DNA from: Ficedula albicollis
Lineage: Eukaryota > Chordata > Aves > Passeriformes > Muscicapidae
Direction of reading: 5' to 3'
NCBI RefSeq assembly: GCF_000247815.1
Contig: NC_021676.1
Span: 2,081,106-2,145,105 of the forward strand
DNA: 64,000 nucleotides
Under the pieces are notes generated by a model, which searched no databases, had not been told where the DNA came from, and saw nothing but the letters and a program-made list of their open reading frames with translations. The position numbers and the translations under genes are program-made. Positions within the stretch are counted from its first letter, which is position 1; each line of letters begins with the position of its first letter. This document shows positions 18,097 through 32,500 of this stretch, in pieces.

Positions 18097-21000
18097 AATG
18101 CAGCTGGTTCAATGGGAAAGTGACTCCCCAGTAATGTAGTCAGTGGGAAAAAAATTGGGATATTAGTAGCCTATTAAAAATTAACAGTGTTTAATGGTGC
18201 CTTGGAGGTAAACCAAGGTTGAACAGGAAACCCTGGGGACATTTCCTAGCCTTCAGTACTTGAATTAGCAATTTCAGCATCATTTTTAGCAGTGAAAGAA
18301 TTTGGTTTGTATTAGGTGGTTATGGGCTAGGTATAATTCAGCTAAGAATGCAGGATATATGTCATTTCAGACAGCTGTGAGAAATCATTGCAATTTAGTG
18401 TTGAAAATGAGCAGTTACCAGATCAAAACATGTATAGTACCTATAGTATTGAAGACAAAGATTTTTGTGCCTTCATCTCTCCTGTTCTCAAGAAGTTATA
18501 GTTTATAAGGTAACAAATTCTCAATTAACAGAGTATCAAGCAATATCCATTTCTCCTTCTAAGAAAAAGAAGTCAGTGAGTATTTTTGTTGCTTGCTGAG
18601 GTCAAAAGTACAGCTACCACTCTGGATGAAAAAACAACTTCATGAAGTCCCTTGGGAATCCTGTAAGTGAGTTGAAGTGCAACCTTAACTCATTTGAAAA
18701 CAAAAAGTGCTTTTACAGGAGATCTGCACTTGAGATTTGATTAAGAAAAAAGGAAATAATGTACTCTGACTCCATCAATGTGGAGCTGCAGTTAACACTG
18801 CTAGCCCTGCTCCACTCCTATTCAGCCACTTGTTAATTGTGTACAGTTACCATAATTCATGCTTCATGGGTAAAATTTATGGGCATAGACATTTAAAGTC
18901 CAAGAGTGAAATATATTTCTGAGTTCCAAGAAATGAGGATAGATTATTAAAAACTCCTGATTCCAAACAACTCAAAAATGTGTCCAGTACTACTAATTAA
19001 AATTACTCAGCTGAGCATCTGATTTTAATTAACTGAATGAGGTTGTGATGGATGGGGTGTTTGTCATTTTGTCTCATATTTCATATCTAATGAAACTTCA
19101 CATTTGCTTTCCCAAACTGTGAGAAAAATAAGTGTTCTATTATTTGAATAGATATCTCTAAAACCACCTTTGAATAGATATTTCTAAAACCTCTGTAAAT
19201 ATACAAGGTGGGTTTTTCATAATGCTGAAGTGTTCACTGCATGGAGTACCTTGAAGAAATCCTTTGGGTTTAAAAACCCAAAGAATTAGGAAGGTGTTGT
19301 TTCAGCAGATCAGTTTTTCACTTTCAATCCCCAAAGTCTCAGGGGTGCACAGTGTAACTTTCCTGCTTGCAATACTGTTTAAGTAGTAGCTATTTTCATA
19401 TAGCTGGTGATTTGTGCTGCATTTGGCTCACTATTGAACTAAAATAACATTTTTACACCTGTACCCAGGCAGTGATTTCTCAGTGAATTCTTTCTGTCTT
19501 AATTTTTTTTTAACCTGATTTATCCATCAGCTTCACGTTGGAATGAGGGGAGAGAGGGAGAGAAAATGGAAAGAAACATTTCCTCCTTTAACTTTTATTT
19601 CTCTTACCTAGCAGTTACCAAACTATGTTTATGCAGGAAATGTTGTGAAAACAGAAAATACTGTTTAGTTCTGCTGACTGTAGTTTATAGAAAGGCACTA
19701 AAAGCAGCAGGAGTTTCCACATTCCCCTCTTCTCATGCAGACAGCCTTGTGGGACTTCTCTTTGACTGGAGCAACGTGAATTAGGGTTTTGTGGGGTTGC
19801 TTTGTGGCTCTGATGGCTCCAGCTTCTTTCTCTCATCACTTTTAAGGTCAGAGAGCAAAACCAGTCATTTTTCAAAATTGCTGGTTTTTGAGAGGATGGG
19901 CTGCTTTAGTGTGGTGGTTTTCCACAAGCTGCTGAGGGGGTTTCAGCCCCATCAAGCTGATCTCCTCAGGTTACTGCTCACAGCACCCTGGCACTGGATT
20001 TTAGAGAGAAATCCTGAAAAAGTCACCCTGGGCAGGGGTGTAGGGGCTCCTGTCCCAGCACTGCTGCCATCAGTGTGACCTGCAGGACAACCCTGTCCTG
20101 GACACTAAGCTCAGCCTAAACCTGAACACTTGGCAGCTGATTTTAGGCTGAAGTATCTTAAATTTGATCCAAGAGATAACTGGGCTGCTCTCAAGTGATA
20201 ACAGGAATCAAGATTAGTGAGTTTTCTTCCCTCTGTAGGTCAGGTCAGGGCAGAAACTTCTGAGGCTGAATGGATTTTCATAAGTGCTTTTTAATAGTTA
20301 TTTCAGGAGCATTTCAACAAAAACTCTTGTTTGCAAAGCAAGGAAATAAAAGCCCAGATGTGCCAAAATTCACATGTGGGTTGTCCTGCTTGTCAGCCAT
20401 GTAAGCTTATTGACATCTTGTAAAACACAATAAAAATGATACTATTTATTTCTCCAAACATAAAAGTAGTATAATTGGAGTTTTAAATAGAGGGGAAATA
20501 TGTGTTGTGTTCTGTTGTGGGGTAATTGCAACTAGAGACAATTTAGCTCAAGATTTCTGTTTTGGTTAGGAAGCATTTCCTCACTCTGCAAGGTGTGGTG
20601 GCCTGTATCTTTGAGACTCTGCTGGGGAAGATGCCACTCCTCCCCTCCTTGGGCTGTATGACAGGGACAGTAATTAGCACCAAACTCCAAGGCAATTTAT
20701 TTTCATAAAATTAATAATAATGAAGATAATTTCATTTTCGAAAGCAGCTCGGTGAAAAGCCATCTCGTGGAGATCTTGATTATCCAGTGAAGAGGAGCTT
20801 TTCACAGGAGGGAGCATCAGCACAGCCACATCCCACTGAAAACACTCCCAGCCTTGCCAAGTTTCTGTGCACAAAATGATATGCATGCTGTGCTGATGTT
20901 ATTAGTTTCCATCCTTCAAGCTGCTGCAGTCCCCTCTGTATAAATCTATCCTGAAGAATCTTTATGTGCCAAGGAATATGATCCCTAACCACTTTAAAGT

Positions 21001-21843
21001 GTGATGCATTTAAAAGAATGCAAAACAAAGTGTGTTAAAATCCAGAAAAGGAGACTGGGTGGATGCCTATTTGCATTATTTCTGTTTCCTATCTGTGAAA
21101 ATTGAATTGGCTGACAGTAGAAAGAAATATTTAACTGGTTTTATTTTATTAACTTTCATTTCATTTGCTTGTCTTTAAATTCTATGGGTTCCATAATCAA
21201 AATCTTGAAGTGGAAAGCATCTTGAGACACCATGGAGTGAATGTATAAATTTTAACTCGATTTGAAAAATACTGCTCTTGTTTTCTTTCAAAGCAAAGTA
21301 TTATGTGGCTCATAATGTCATTGCAACATGTACAAATAAATCACTGTATTAACTTGGTAGGCTGACAGGCCTTTTAGTTCATGAATTTGTGGTGCCTGAA
21401 TGCCTTCCTGGGCAGAACATATTGGATCAGACAGATTTTGTGAGTCTGCTCTGCAGCCTGAGCTCTGAAACCATCATCTCACAGGGAGGTGAGGAAGAAG
21501 CTTTGGTGTCCTCCATTCCTGAGCAGCTAAACTGCATCCACAGCCTCGCAGTCCTCATGCCATCCATGTGCCAAAATAAATGCATGTGGATGTAAATATC
21601 ATCAGTGGGTGTAAATACCATCTATGGCATTTACATATTGACGAAAAGGATTGGTCAGGTGGAAGGTAAAATATTTATGAATGCTTGTTGGAAGATTATT
21701 GTTGATCATCAGGTTTTGATGAATAAATGCACCAGCTCTGGCACAGGGTATTTCCAATATTTAGATGACTTATTTCACTGCTTTTTCATTTACAGCCTTT
21801 TTCATTCTTTTAATATTTTTTTTAATCTTTCTTTATTCTGCAG
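18097..21843. other. unique non-coding DNA with two small local repeats
   Basis: About 3.7 kb without a recognised gene. It contains a 26-bp two-copy tandem duplication at 19143-19194 (TTTGAATAGATATYTCTAAA) and a hairpin at 19262-19283. The hairpin is CTTTGGGTTT, a 2-base loop AA, then AAACCCAAAG. Neither sits in an interpretable context. Confidence 0.5.
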
Positions 21844-21948
21844 AGTCATCAGATGGAATTGGATCATTGTCTCGGTTTTAGGAGTGATATGCGGAATCCT
21901 AAACCACCCCAGATTATCACAGGTGTGAGTACCCTGATCCTGATGAAG
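21844..21948 (+). other. exon-like segment A (105 bp)
   Basis: A pyrimidine-rich tract ending TTTCTTTATTCTGCAG (to 21843) is followed by 105 bases and then the consensus donor AAG|GTAAGT at 21949. Only the first frame is open: 35 codons, with no stop and length divisible by three. An alternative donor lies at 21923 (ACAG|GTGTGAG). I do not recognise the predicted peptide. Segment B, 1.05 kb downstream, is open in a different phase, so the two cannot be joined into one reading frame as they stand. A long non-coding RNA, an alternative exon or chance splice-site pairing are all possible. Confidence 0.22.
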
Positions 21949-23001
21949 GTAAGTGGTGCAAAGTCTGAAGCTGCAGGCAAAAAAAAGAAATCATCTATCC
22001 AGTTAAACAGGTTAGCAGGAGACTGGCTTGTTCCCATTGCTCACATTTTATTCATGCATCCAGAAAACTTAATGGTCAGGATATGTAGCTGCACATTTGG
22101 CATGTTTCACGTGTTTATTATAAATTTAATGTGACTAAACTTTATTATCTCCTACTTGAGAATGCCTGGGGTATGTGATTCGTTCTGATTACTTGGTACA
22201 AAAGTTTCTCACAATATAACCCCCATTCTTCATTGTCCCAGATTCTCATTTATACAAATTTCTTGTATCATGAATTTTGTACAGATTCCTGACAAGGTCC
22301 CCGATGTCACTTTGCTTGTTAAGGCCTGTGCTGCTCCATGTGCTACATCTAAAATCAATTTCAGTCACATTTGACCACTGTGTAGATGGAACATTACTCA
22401 TGCATTAGACTTCCTAAGTGGGGTAGAACAGAACCTTACATTTATTCCTTACAATTGTATCTGCATTTTTGTATTATATATGGTTCAGTAACCTTTTGTG
22501 GAAGACCAGAAGATGCCTCTGGAGGCAACACAATGTGCATCAGAACTGATTTATACTGAAACATCTGTCAACTTTTCCCCAGGACCTGGCTGTGCCAGGA
22601 TACACATGTCATCTTTTCTAATGACTTATCCAGAGACAGAGCTGACTGTGGGATGAGCTCTGTCACAGGGATGAGGCTGATTCTGCCTGCTGCCATTTTC
22701 CCAAGGAATACTGTTCAATGTGCATTGTTTTGGTTCAGGGATTTGCAGCTTGCAGTTTAGAGAGCATTTTGCCCAAAGGGTTAGCATTTTTATTAATGAA
22801 CTTCTGAAAATAGGGCATAGAAATGCTGTTGGAAAACGTGGAGAGCACACATGCAAATAGCTTTGAAAATATTCCAAAGAACTTTATTTTCCTTCTGAAA
22901 TTTAAAAAATATCCTGCAACCAACACCCATATCTCTCTGTGTCTCCCAGTAGCAAACAGAAGAGCTTAGAAGAACCCAATTTTATATTTTGTATTTTGCA
23001 G
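21949..23001. other. unique DNA between exon-like segments A and B
   Basis: About 1.05 kb of AT-rich sequence. If segments A and B belong to one transcript this would be its intron, beginning GTAAGT and ending TTTTGTATTTTGCAG. No repeat or other feature is visible. Confidence 0.3.
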
Positions 23002-23098
23002 CCCTGGAAATGGATCTGTTGAATCTCATGTGAAGATTTTGCCCACGTGGATCCTGTGTGTCTCCATCACTTTGGATAACCAGGATTCAGTGTGCCAG
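23002..23098 (+). other. exon-like segment B (97 bp)
   Basis: The acceptor TTTTATATTTTGTATTTTGCAG ends at 23001 and the donor CCAG|GTGAGTGG begins at 23099, both close to consensus. Of the three frames only the one starting at the second base is open (32 codons after a single leading base). Exon A ends on a codon boundary when read in its own open frame, and joining it to this segment gives a stop after six codons. Coding use across both is therefore not supported. A non-coding transcript on the plus strand is the mildest reading. Confidence 0.22.
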
Positions 23099-24419
23099 GT
23101 GAGTGGCAGTCAGGCACTCAGAGCAGTTACCTACAGTCTAAAAGACGTAGCACTTACACTTCCCCCTCTCAGTTTCATATCCATTACCCCTTTATTCCAG
23201 GGTTGTTTTCTTAGTCTTAATTGAAGTAGAATTTCCATCCTAACATCAGAAACCTTCCTCAGCAAACGCCAAATACTAAAGCACCCTCTATTATAAAATA
23301 GTCACATTTCAGCTGGTGAGTTCAATCACAGACAGGAAGCTGAACAATTGATCAGATCCAGAAATGTTCCTTTACAAAGGAACTATTCCCAACATTAAAA
23401 ACATAAACAGAGATTTCCTCCTGAAGAGTGTATTCTTATTAACATAATTAACTTAATATTTGTAATATTACATAACCTTTTTTCAGCTCTGTTGCCTGTG
23501 AGCATAATGTAAATACAAGCATTTTGTCATGAGAGGTCTGATAATGTCCTTTTTTTGTGCTTCAGGTAATTACTAAACTGTAGCAGTTCTGAATGAAGCA
23601 TGTAAATGAGCAGGAATTTTCTCTTTTCTTACAGGAGATGTTGAAATTATAATTTAACATAAAGGAGCCTTATTTTATTCTTCCTAAAAATATCTTTCCT
23701 CCTATTTGTAAGTAAATTTGCAAACTGCAAAGTGGTGTTTTATTATAATTTTCAACTTAATATATTTTGGTTAATATTAGACCAAGTAATAATTTTAAGG
23801 CTATCCATAAAACATGCATACATACAAAGCAAAAATTAAAATGAAACTGTAATTTAAGCTAAGCATGACTCCAGTTTTCATCACAAATTTTAAGTCTGCA
23901 CCGTGTTTTGTGTCTTTTTGTGATGGCTGGCTTTACTGCTTTTATATTGATTCAGTTTAGCAGATTGGCTTATATGTTAGAATGATTTAGGGTGCTATAT
24001 TTTTTATTTTCTTGCATGTGAAAACCCTGTGTGCAATTGTAGGGTAGGTATTTATGGGTTAACTAGGCACAGCTCTATTTTAAGGATTGGGCAGAATGCT
24101 GGAGTGTAACAGTTCTGTGTTCATGACAGGATTTGAGGTGAAGCTCCAGCTCCACCTGAGCTGCACTGGCTGTTCAGGGGATGGATCATCTCTCTGCCTC
24201 CTGGCAGCTGACTGTGCTCTAAATAATCGAATATTCATCAGTCCATGGGAAGAAATGGGATCTAAAGAGCTAATTAGCCTAATTAGTGGAGCTATCTAGA
24301 ATGGGAGGCCTGGCTTCAGTCTCATCTAAAGCAGAGTAAGTGCAAAAGGAGGAACTGAGTTTCCTGCAAAGAAAGGGTGCAGGACTTGTCCCATGGCCCT
24401 GGCATATGGCAGGGTGAGT
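23099..24419. other. unique non-coding DNA
   Basis: About 1.3 kb, strongly AT-rich up to about 24070 and more balanced afterwards. A possible donor (GCAGG|GTGAGTC) lies at 24412, just before the nested duplication, but no good acceptor is seen upstream. Confidence 0.4.
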
Positions 24420-24979
24420 CATGGGGGCTTGTCCTTTGGGGCCTTTTTCTCAGCAATTCTTGGGTTTCACTCTGCAGTTCTTCACTGGGGGACTTCAAAC
24501 CAACGTGGCATCAGTTTCCAGCAGCGCTGCCACGAGGTTTTTCAGTTTGTGCATGGTCCCACGGCCTCTGCCATGGAGTTTCCAAAGACACATGCATGCT
24601 CAGGAAATTTTGTCAAAACAGCATCCTTCAGCAGATCAACCACATTCCTTCATGCCCATCCTTTAGTGCTTCAAAACAGCATCCTTCAGCAGATCAACCA
24701 CGTTTCTTCATGCCCATCCTTTAGTGACATGGGGGCTTGTCCTTTGGGGCCTTTTTCTCAGCAATTCTTGGGTTTCACTCTGCAGTTCTTCACTGGGGGA
24801 CTTCAAACCAACGTGGCATCAGTTTCCAGCAGCGCTGCCACGAGGTTTTTCAGTTTGTGCATGGTCCCACGGCCTCTGCCATGGAGTTTCCAAAGACACA
24901 TGCATGCTCAGGAAATTTTGTCAAAACAGCATCCTTCAGCAGATCAACCACATTCCTTCATGCCCATCCTTTAGTGCTT
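24420..24979. repeat. nested tandem duplication, 308-bp period
   Basis: A 252-base block at 24420-24671 recurs without visible change at 24728-24979. The last 58 bases of the block (from TCAAAACAGCATCCTTCAGC) also occur a second time directly after copy 1, at 24671-24727, with two substitutions (CATTCC versus CGTTTC). The order is therefore X-a, b, X-a, where b is a diverged copy of a. The 58-mer duplicated first, and the 308-bp unit was then partly copied. The 193-codon open frame across it (24396-24974) is a by-product of this repetition, with no splice or domain evidence. Confidence 0.93.
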
Positions 24980-25049
24980 ACTCATTTTGGAAAGTGTTAG
25001 AACACAGGGGCATCACAGGATCTTTTATGCGGTCAAAATGAAACAAGTT
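24980..25049. other. short unique spacer
   Basis: Unique DNA between the nested duplication and the CR1 fragment. No feature seen. Confidence 0.4.
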
Positions 25050-25150
25050 TATGGAATCAGAGTCTTTGAGGTTGGAAAAGACCTCCAAGATCAGTCCAAC
25101 CTTTGACTGAGGTTTAGTTGACATGGTGATGTTTCCCCAGCATTATTAGC
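25050..25150 (-). mobile_element. truncated CR1 LINE, 3' end
   Basis: The plus strand reads GGAATCAGAG, TTTGAGGTTGGAAAAGACCT, CCAAGATCAGTCCAACC. This is the reverse complement of the conserved avian CR1 3' terminal region (GGTTGGAC...GATCTT...AGGTCTTTTCCAACC...). The element is therefore in minus orientation with its 3' end at the left. Only about the last 60-100 bases are recognisable, as is usual for CR1 copies, which are mostly severely 5'-truncated. Divergence from the remembered consensus indicates an old copy. No reverse-transcriptase coding remains. Confidence 0.8.
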
Positions 25151-27690
<2,540 letters not shown>

Positions 27691-29270
27691 CACCAGAGGT
27701 CCTGGAGAGAGAATATTTGCTAAGTTAGGAGTTTACAGTGGTGCTAATTGCAGTGGTCCTGCAATACATCACCATTAATGATGCTGAGAAAATTCTCCCC
27801 AGGCACAAAGTGGAGAATATCAATGTTTGATATTGAAACAAGTAATTTATATTTTCTTAGGTCACTTTTATTTCAGTCTGAAAGTATAATCAAAATCCAG
27901 GTTAGATTTTCTGGTGCTGTGAGCTGTTTGGAGGTAGATTTATGGAAGTGGCAGGCTTTTAAAAACACACAGCTTGATCAAAAGAGATTTGTTACCTCAG
28001 AAAGCTTTTCAAGCCCTAAGTAATTGCCCACCACCCCTCTAAAAGAGGTTTATAGGAAAATGCACATCCTCCTCTTCATGGAAATGGAAAAAACTTGAGA
28101 TAGAAATGCAGTGATTTCCACAGGGCCATAAACTGTGATTGGAACAAAAATTATTCCGGAGTAGTTTGTGCTTTGTGCCTGATCCCTGCAGTCCCAGCCG
28201 GGCTCTCACTGCTGGAATTACTGGGAACAGCCCTGGGAGCTGTTTCCCCATGAATGACAGTTGTAGTTTACAGCCTCAGCTTATTCAGAAACAAGTTTTG
28301 TGCATGAGGTCCCTTTCTATTTTTTCACCTGTCCAATGTTTCACTTCTAGATATAAATTGTGATTGAATGATTTGGTTCAGATTGTTTCCAGTGAAAATG
28401 CTGCTTCTATAAATTGTTCCATGAAATATTTCCATTTCCTTCAGCAAATATCAAGTGTTTTTCTGGTACTTGGGGGAAAAAAGTCTTCATTTCAATGAAT
28501 ATTGCTGCTTCAAGCAATTGCATGCTGTAATACCTTTTATTTAGCTGACTTGTAAAGGTTGAGGAGAGGATCAGCCTTTCATTTCTTTCTGCTTCTGGTG
28601 AAGTCAAAAGTGATACTTGTCACCAAGGTTAAGGGGAAGAGGTTTTGATCCTGACTGAAATCAGGGGTGTGCACCTGAAAATGCTCAATTCAGAGGAGTT
28701 CTGCTGGCAGCTGGATTGCCAAAATCCAGGTGTTCCTGGATTCCTGTGACCCAGCTCATCACACCTTGCCTGAGATGAGAAAGGCATGAAAACAGCACCT
28801 GGCCTTCCTGCCTTCCTCAAGGATCTCACTCAGAGCCCCTGAAGAGCTCAAACAAACAGTTTTGGGGAGCTGGGGGATGACTCAGTGGCCATTCTCCTTG
28901 AGCCATGCCCAAATGGGGCTGCTCTGCTCCTTAATTATCGCCGGGTTTGATGGATGGAGAGCTCAAGCAGCACCTTCTGTGGAGAGCTTTCAGCACAAGA
29001 GGCTCCCAGAGCTTGCCCCTGGCAGGAGAAGGTTTATAGCTGCTTCTCAGCATATTTGAAAGGAGATTATTGCTGCTGACGCATTGCAAAAAGGTAACAT
29101 TTGTGTGCATCAGTGACTTAATTGCTTTCTATTGTACCACATCCCATAAAATGACAAACCTCATCAATAAAAAACTGCAGTAAAGGAGGTACTTTGGGAT
29201 TTGTCTAGCTGTGGGGAGCTGGAGGTACTTAATAATGTTGAGTAGCTGTTTCCAGTGGCAGGCAGGAGGA
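27691..29270. other. unique non-coding DNA
   Basis: About 1.6 kb of single-copy sequence, GC-richer between about 28640 and 29040. No exon with matched splice sites, RNA gene or mobile element is recognised. Confidence 0.4.
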
Positions 29271-29519
29271 GTTGCTGCTTCTTGTTGGAAAAATGCAGAT
29301 TGTGCATGATCTTTTAACTTTTTTTTTCTCTTGGTTGCTGCTTCTTGTTGGAAAAATGCAGATTGTGCATGATTTTTTAACTTTTTTTTTTCCTTGTTTT
29401 CTAATTTCCCAGATAAAGAAAGAAATCAGTCATGACACTATTAAAAAAAATAAATATGTTTTCTAATTTCCCAGATAAAGAAAGAAATCGGTCATGACAC
29501 CGTTAAAAAAATAAATTAA
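29271..29519. repeat. two adjacent tandem duplications (63 bp and 62 bp)
   Basis: The 63-base unit starting GTTGCTGCTTCTTGTTGG occurs at 29271 and 29334. The 62-base unit starting GTTTTCTAATTTCCCAG occurs at 29396 and 29458, immediately afterwards. The layout is A-A'-B-B' with essentially no spacer. Copies differ by a few substitutions and by A or T run length, so both duplications have some age. The B unit contains a strong acceptor-like sequence (TTTTCTAATTTCCCAG), now present twice. Confidence 0.92.
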
Positions 29520-32500
29520 AAAGTAGTTGAAAGAAAAATCTATTCAGAGATGAACAAATGAAAGATAAATGCTGGGAGGGAAGAGAAATTTTGAAAAAAT
29601 TAACATGAAGTTTTGTCCAAGCTGTATGAGATTTAAACCCATAAATCATAAGAGAGTTAAACCCTCAAGAGACAGAAAGGAGAAGTCCCAGGTGAGGGTG
29701 GTGTTTGCCAGGTGACCCTGGAGGTGAAGGAATTTGGCAGAGAAGTGCATGGGAGGTTCAACATCACTCCCTGGCAGTGAAACTGCCTTGCTGATCTTGT
29801 TAACAGCTTTAATTTATTCTTTTCTCAATTTCTATGAACACAGTGCTCTAGGTTATCTTCAGCTGTAGTCCAGCCTGAGGGAAGCCTCAATAAGGGACAG
29901 AGCAAAGTGTATTTCCATGACCTGTGACTTCCTTTATTTCTTCTTTTAGCAAATCCAAGAAAAATTTTTTTTAGGTGCTGTTAAACACACCTACCAAGTG
30001 TACACCAGTACTTCCTTCTAGAGGGGTAAAACATACTACAGAATGAAAAAAAATAGAATAAATTCTGATCACCAGTTTCATTTAAAGATAGTTTACAGTT
30101 CTAATTACCTGAAATGTAATTAGTCATATTCTTTTCTACATTGATAGGAATAATCCTGTTTATTGAAGTTTCTGGTGCCTGTAAATGTGCAGGCTATGAC
30201 CTAATTCCACCAGAAATAAAGAATTCTTAATGCTACATTTTTGCCTGCTGCAATTAGTAATTTTTTTAACTACAGAACCTATTTCTCTGAATAAGACTTA
30301 CACAATTTTGCTTTCATGGTAATGTTGTTCCTGCTAAAGGAAAGTATCAGGTGTTCAGAAATATTCTTTTTTCTCTAGTCTTGACATATATAGACATATA
30401 AAGAATCAGAGAATTAGGGAAAAAATAGAGCATTTGTATTATTTATCCATTTGTCTTTACATTTAGGACAGGAGCTATTTAGCCATACATTTAATAGATC
30501 AAGAAAAGCTCACTTTGGCTTCGAGGTACATATTTTATACCTTTAACCTTTCTTTGTTAAAGCAAAATTAATCTTTCCCTCTTCAATTTTAGCCAAAGGT
30601 TACTGTCTGTACCACAGCAGAAGTGTGATGAAAAGTAGAAAAGGCAGCAAGAAGGGATATTGAGAAAGCAGGCAGGACTGAAACCCAGCAAGAGTGCTGC
30701 AGGTGTTTAACTTTGCTGCTGGGCTCAGAGGCGAGGTGTCCCTGTGCAGGTTCTGCAATTCTGTAATGTTCTGTAATTCTGTAATTCCCTGGCCCCAGCT
30801 CATCAGTGAACAGGGACACAGAGGCAGCTGGAGCTGCACCAGTGCTGGTTCTGCCTGTCCCTCACTTTGGGGTTGAGTTCTCCTCCTTTTTGGCAGAGCT
30901 CTCTTTGAACCAAGCAGGCTCATCCTGATGCTGTTCCCGGGTTTCCTCTGCTCTGGTGTGGCTGGTTTTGAAGTTTGTGTTTTAACAGTGAGTGGGTCAC
31001 AAATTGACCTACACCTTGACTGAACTGCAAGCAAAAAAAAAAAAAAAACCTATTAATATTACAGATATGTAAGCTGCTGTTGGAATTAAAATCCATAGCA
31101 TCCAATGATTTTGCATGTTGATTAATTCTGTTTATCTGATAATGCCTCTGAATTTCAGAGAGAATTATGTCTTCATTTAAACCTGTCTGAAATACTGAGA
31201 TTTTATGAATGTTATAATTAATGTTATGTTTTCTTGCATTGTTTTCTTGCTACTTGCAAGCTTCACTGTATCAGTTGCTATTTTACCAGACCTCTACAAA
31301 TATTAAAAGATTGTTCTTTCTTTCCCCTGAAAACACTTTTTTGATTACATTAATTTTTGGGTATATTGTCAAATCCTCTGCTACTTTTGTGGTGATTATT
31401 AGCAGTAGGATTTCTTTTGGATGTAAAATAACTCCCTAATGAGTGACTTTTTAGGTGCTTTTCTGGCTGCCTCATGTTGCTCTGAATTAACTTCAAATTT
31501 TTACATCAAGGACTTTAGGAAGGCTGCCCTCACATAAAGTAATCACTGATGAAACTACCATTGATTAACTGTTGGGCTTTCATTGATTGCACATTCTCAG
31601 TTCCACAGGAAGATTTCAAACTTTATTTGTGTAGTATTTTTAAACCATAAAAGAGAATTTTGTGTATTGTATGCATTATGGCATTATTGTTAGATGTAAA
31701 TCAGGAAGAGGGAAGACATTTTCTTCCCTTGGAGTGCCAGGAATCTTTATACACTTTGTTCCAGATTTGCTAAAATAAGTTTTTTGTGCTGTCCTCTGTA
31801 AATGGATGCATTCAGTGCAGGTCCCAGCCGGGTGTGGTTCCATCTGGAATTTTCACAATTACCTAATCAAGGTTAAGCCAAGGAGTTCCCTTTAACTCAC
31901 ACCTGGCACATCTGGAGTGCAGCTGGCTTCTTCTGCACTTTTGAGTCCTGGGCATGGTTTTTCCCCAGCTCTTAGGCAATTATTTTGCAGCCTCCCAGCT
32001 TTATCCTTGGCTCTTTGGAAACTCCTGCTCCAACAGAAGGCCAGGATTACTCCATCCATAGGAACACAACAGGCTGTGTCACTGATAAATGCAGGATTCA
32101 TACTAACTGCAGACATTCCTTTGGGGAATGGGGCCTTGAGTTCCATCCTGGGCCTTTTTGGGTGACCTTATCCCTGGTCTAATAAAGTTTTCCATTGAAG
32201 TTCCCCCTCGTGTTCCACCATCTACAAATACTACAGTATATTTAATATTGAAATATACATATTTATGTGTTTATTTTCCATCTGTTTCTACTGTTTGTGG
32301 GGATTCTGTTCCACCATGGCTTACCTTGGACATGGCTTTTGTTCTTCCTCTCAGGCAGGGACGCATCACCAGCTTTCAGACAAGTAATGCATGAAAATTA
32401 ACAAATGAAAACTCTCAGCAATTCGCAGTGTTGTCGTACAGGTATCTGAGATCCCGTTTGGGTGCTTTGGAGATTTCAGACAGGTTATTTTTGGTGGTGA

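Noticed and set aside
24396..24974. 193-codon plus-strand frame with an internal protein duplication
   Set aside because: It reflects the 308-bp tandem DNA duplication. The same block is also open in another frame and no splice signals fit.
30404..30440. Possible CR1 end (AGAATCAGAGAATTAGG)
   Set aside because: Only the weak AATCAGAGAAT wording is present, without the conserved downstream block.
30600..31034. 144-codon minus-strand frame following a poly-T/GCTTGCAG acceptor
   Set aside because: No donor, domain or recognisable protein. A second frame is also open across its first third.
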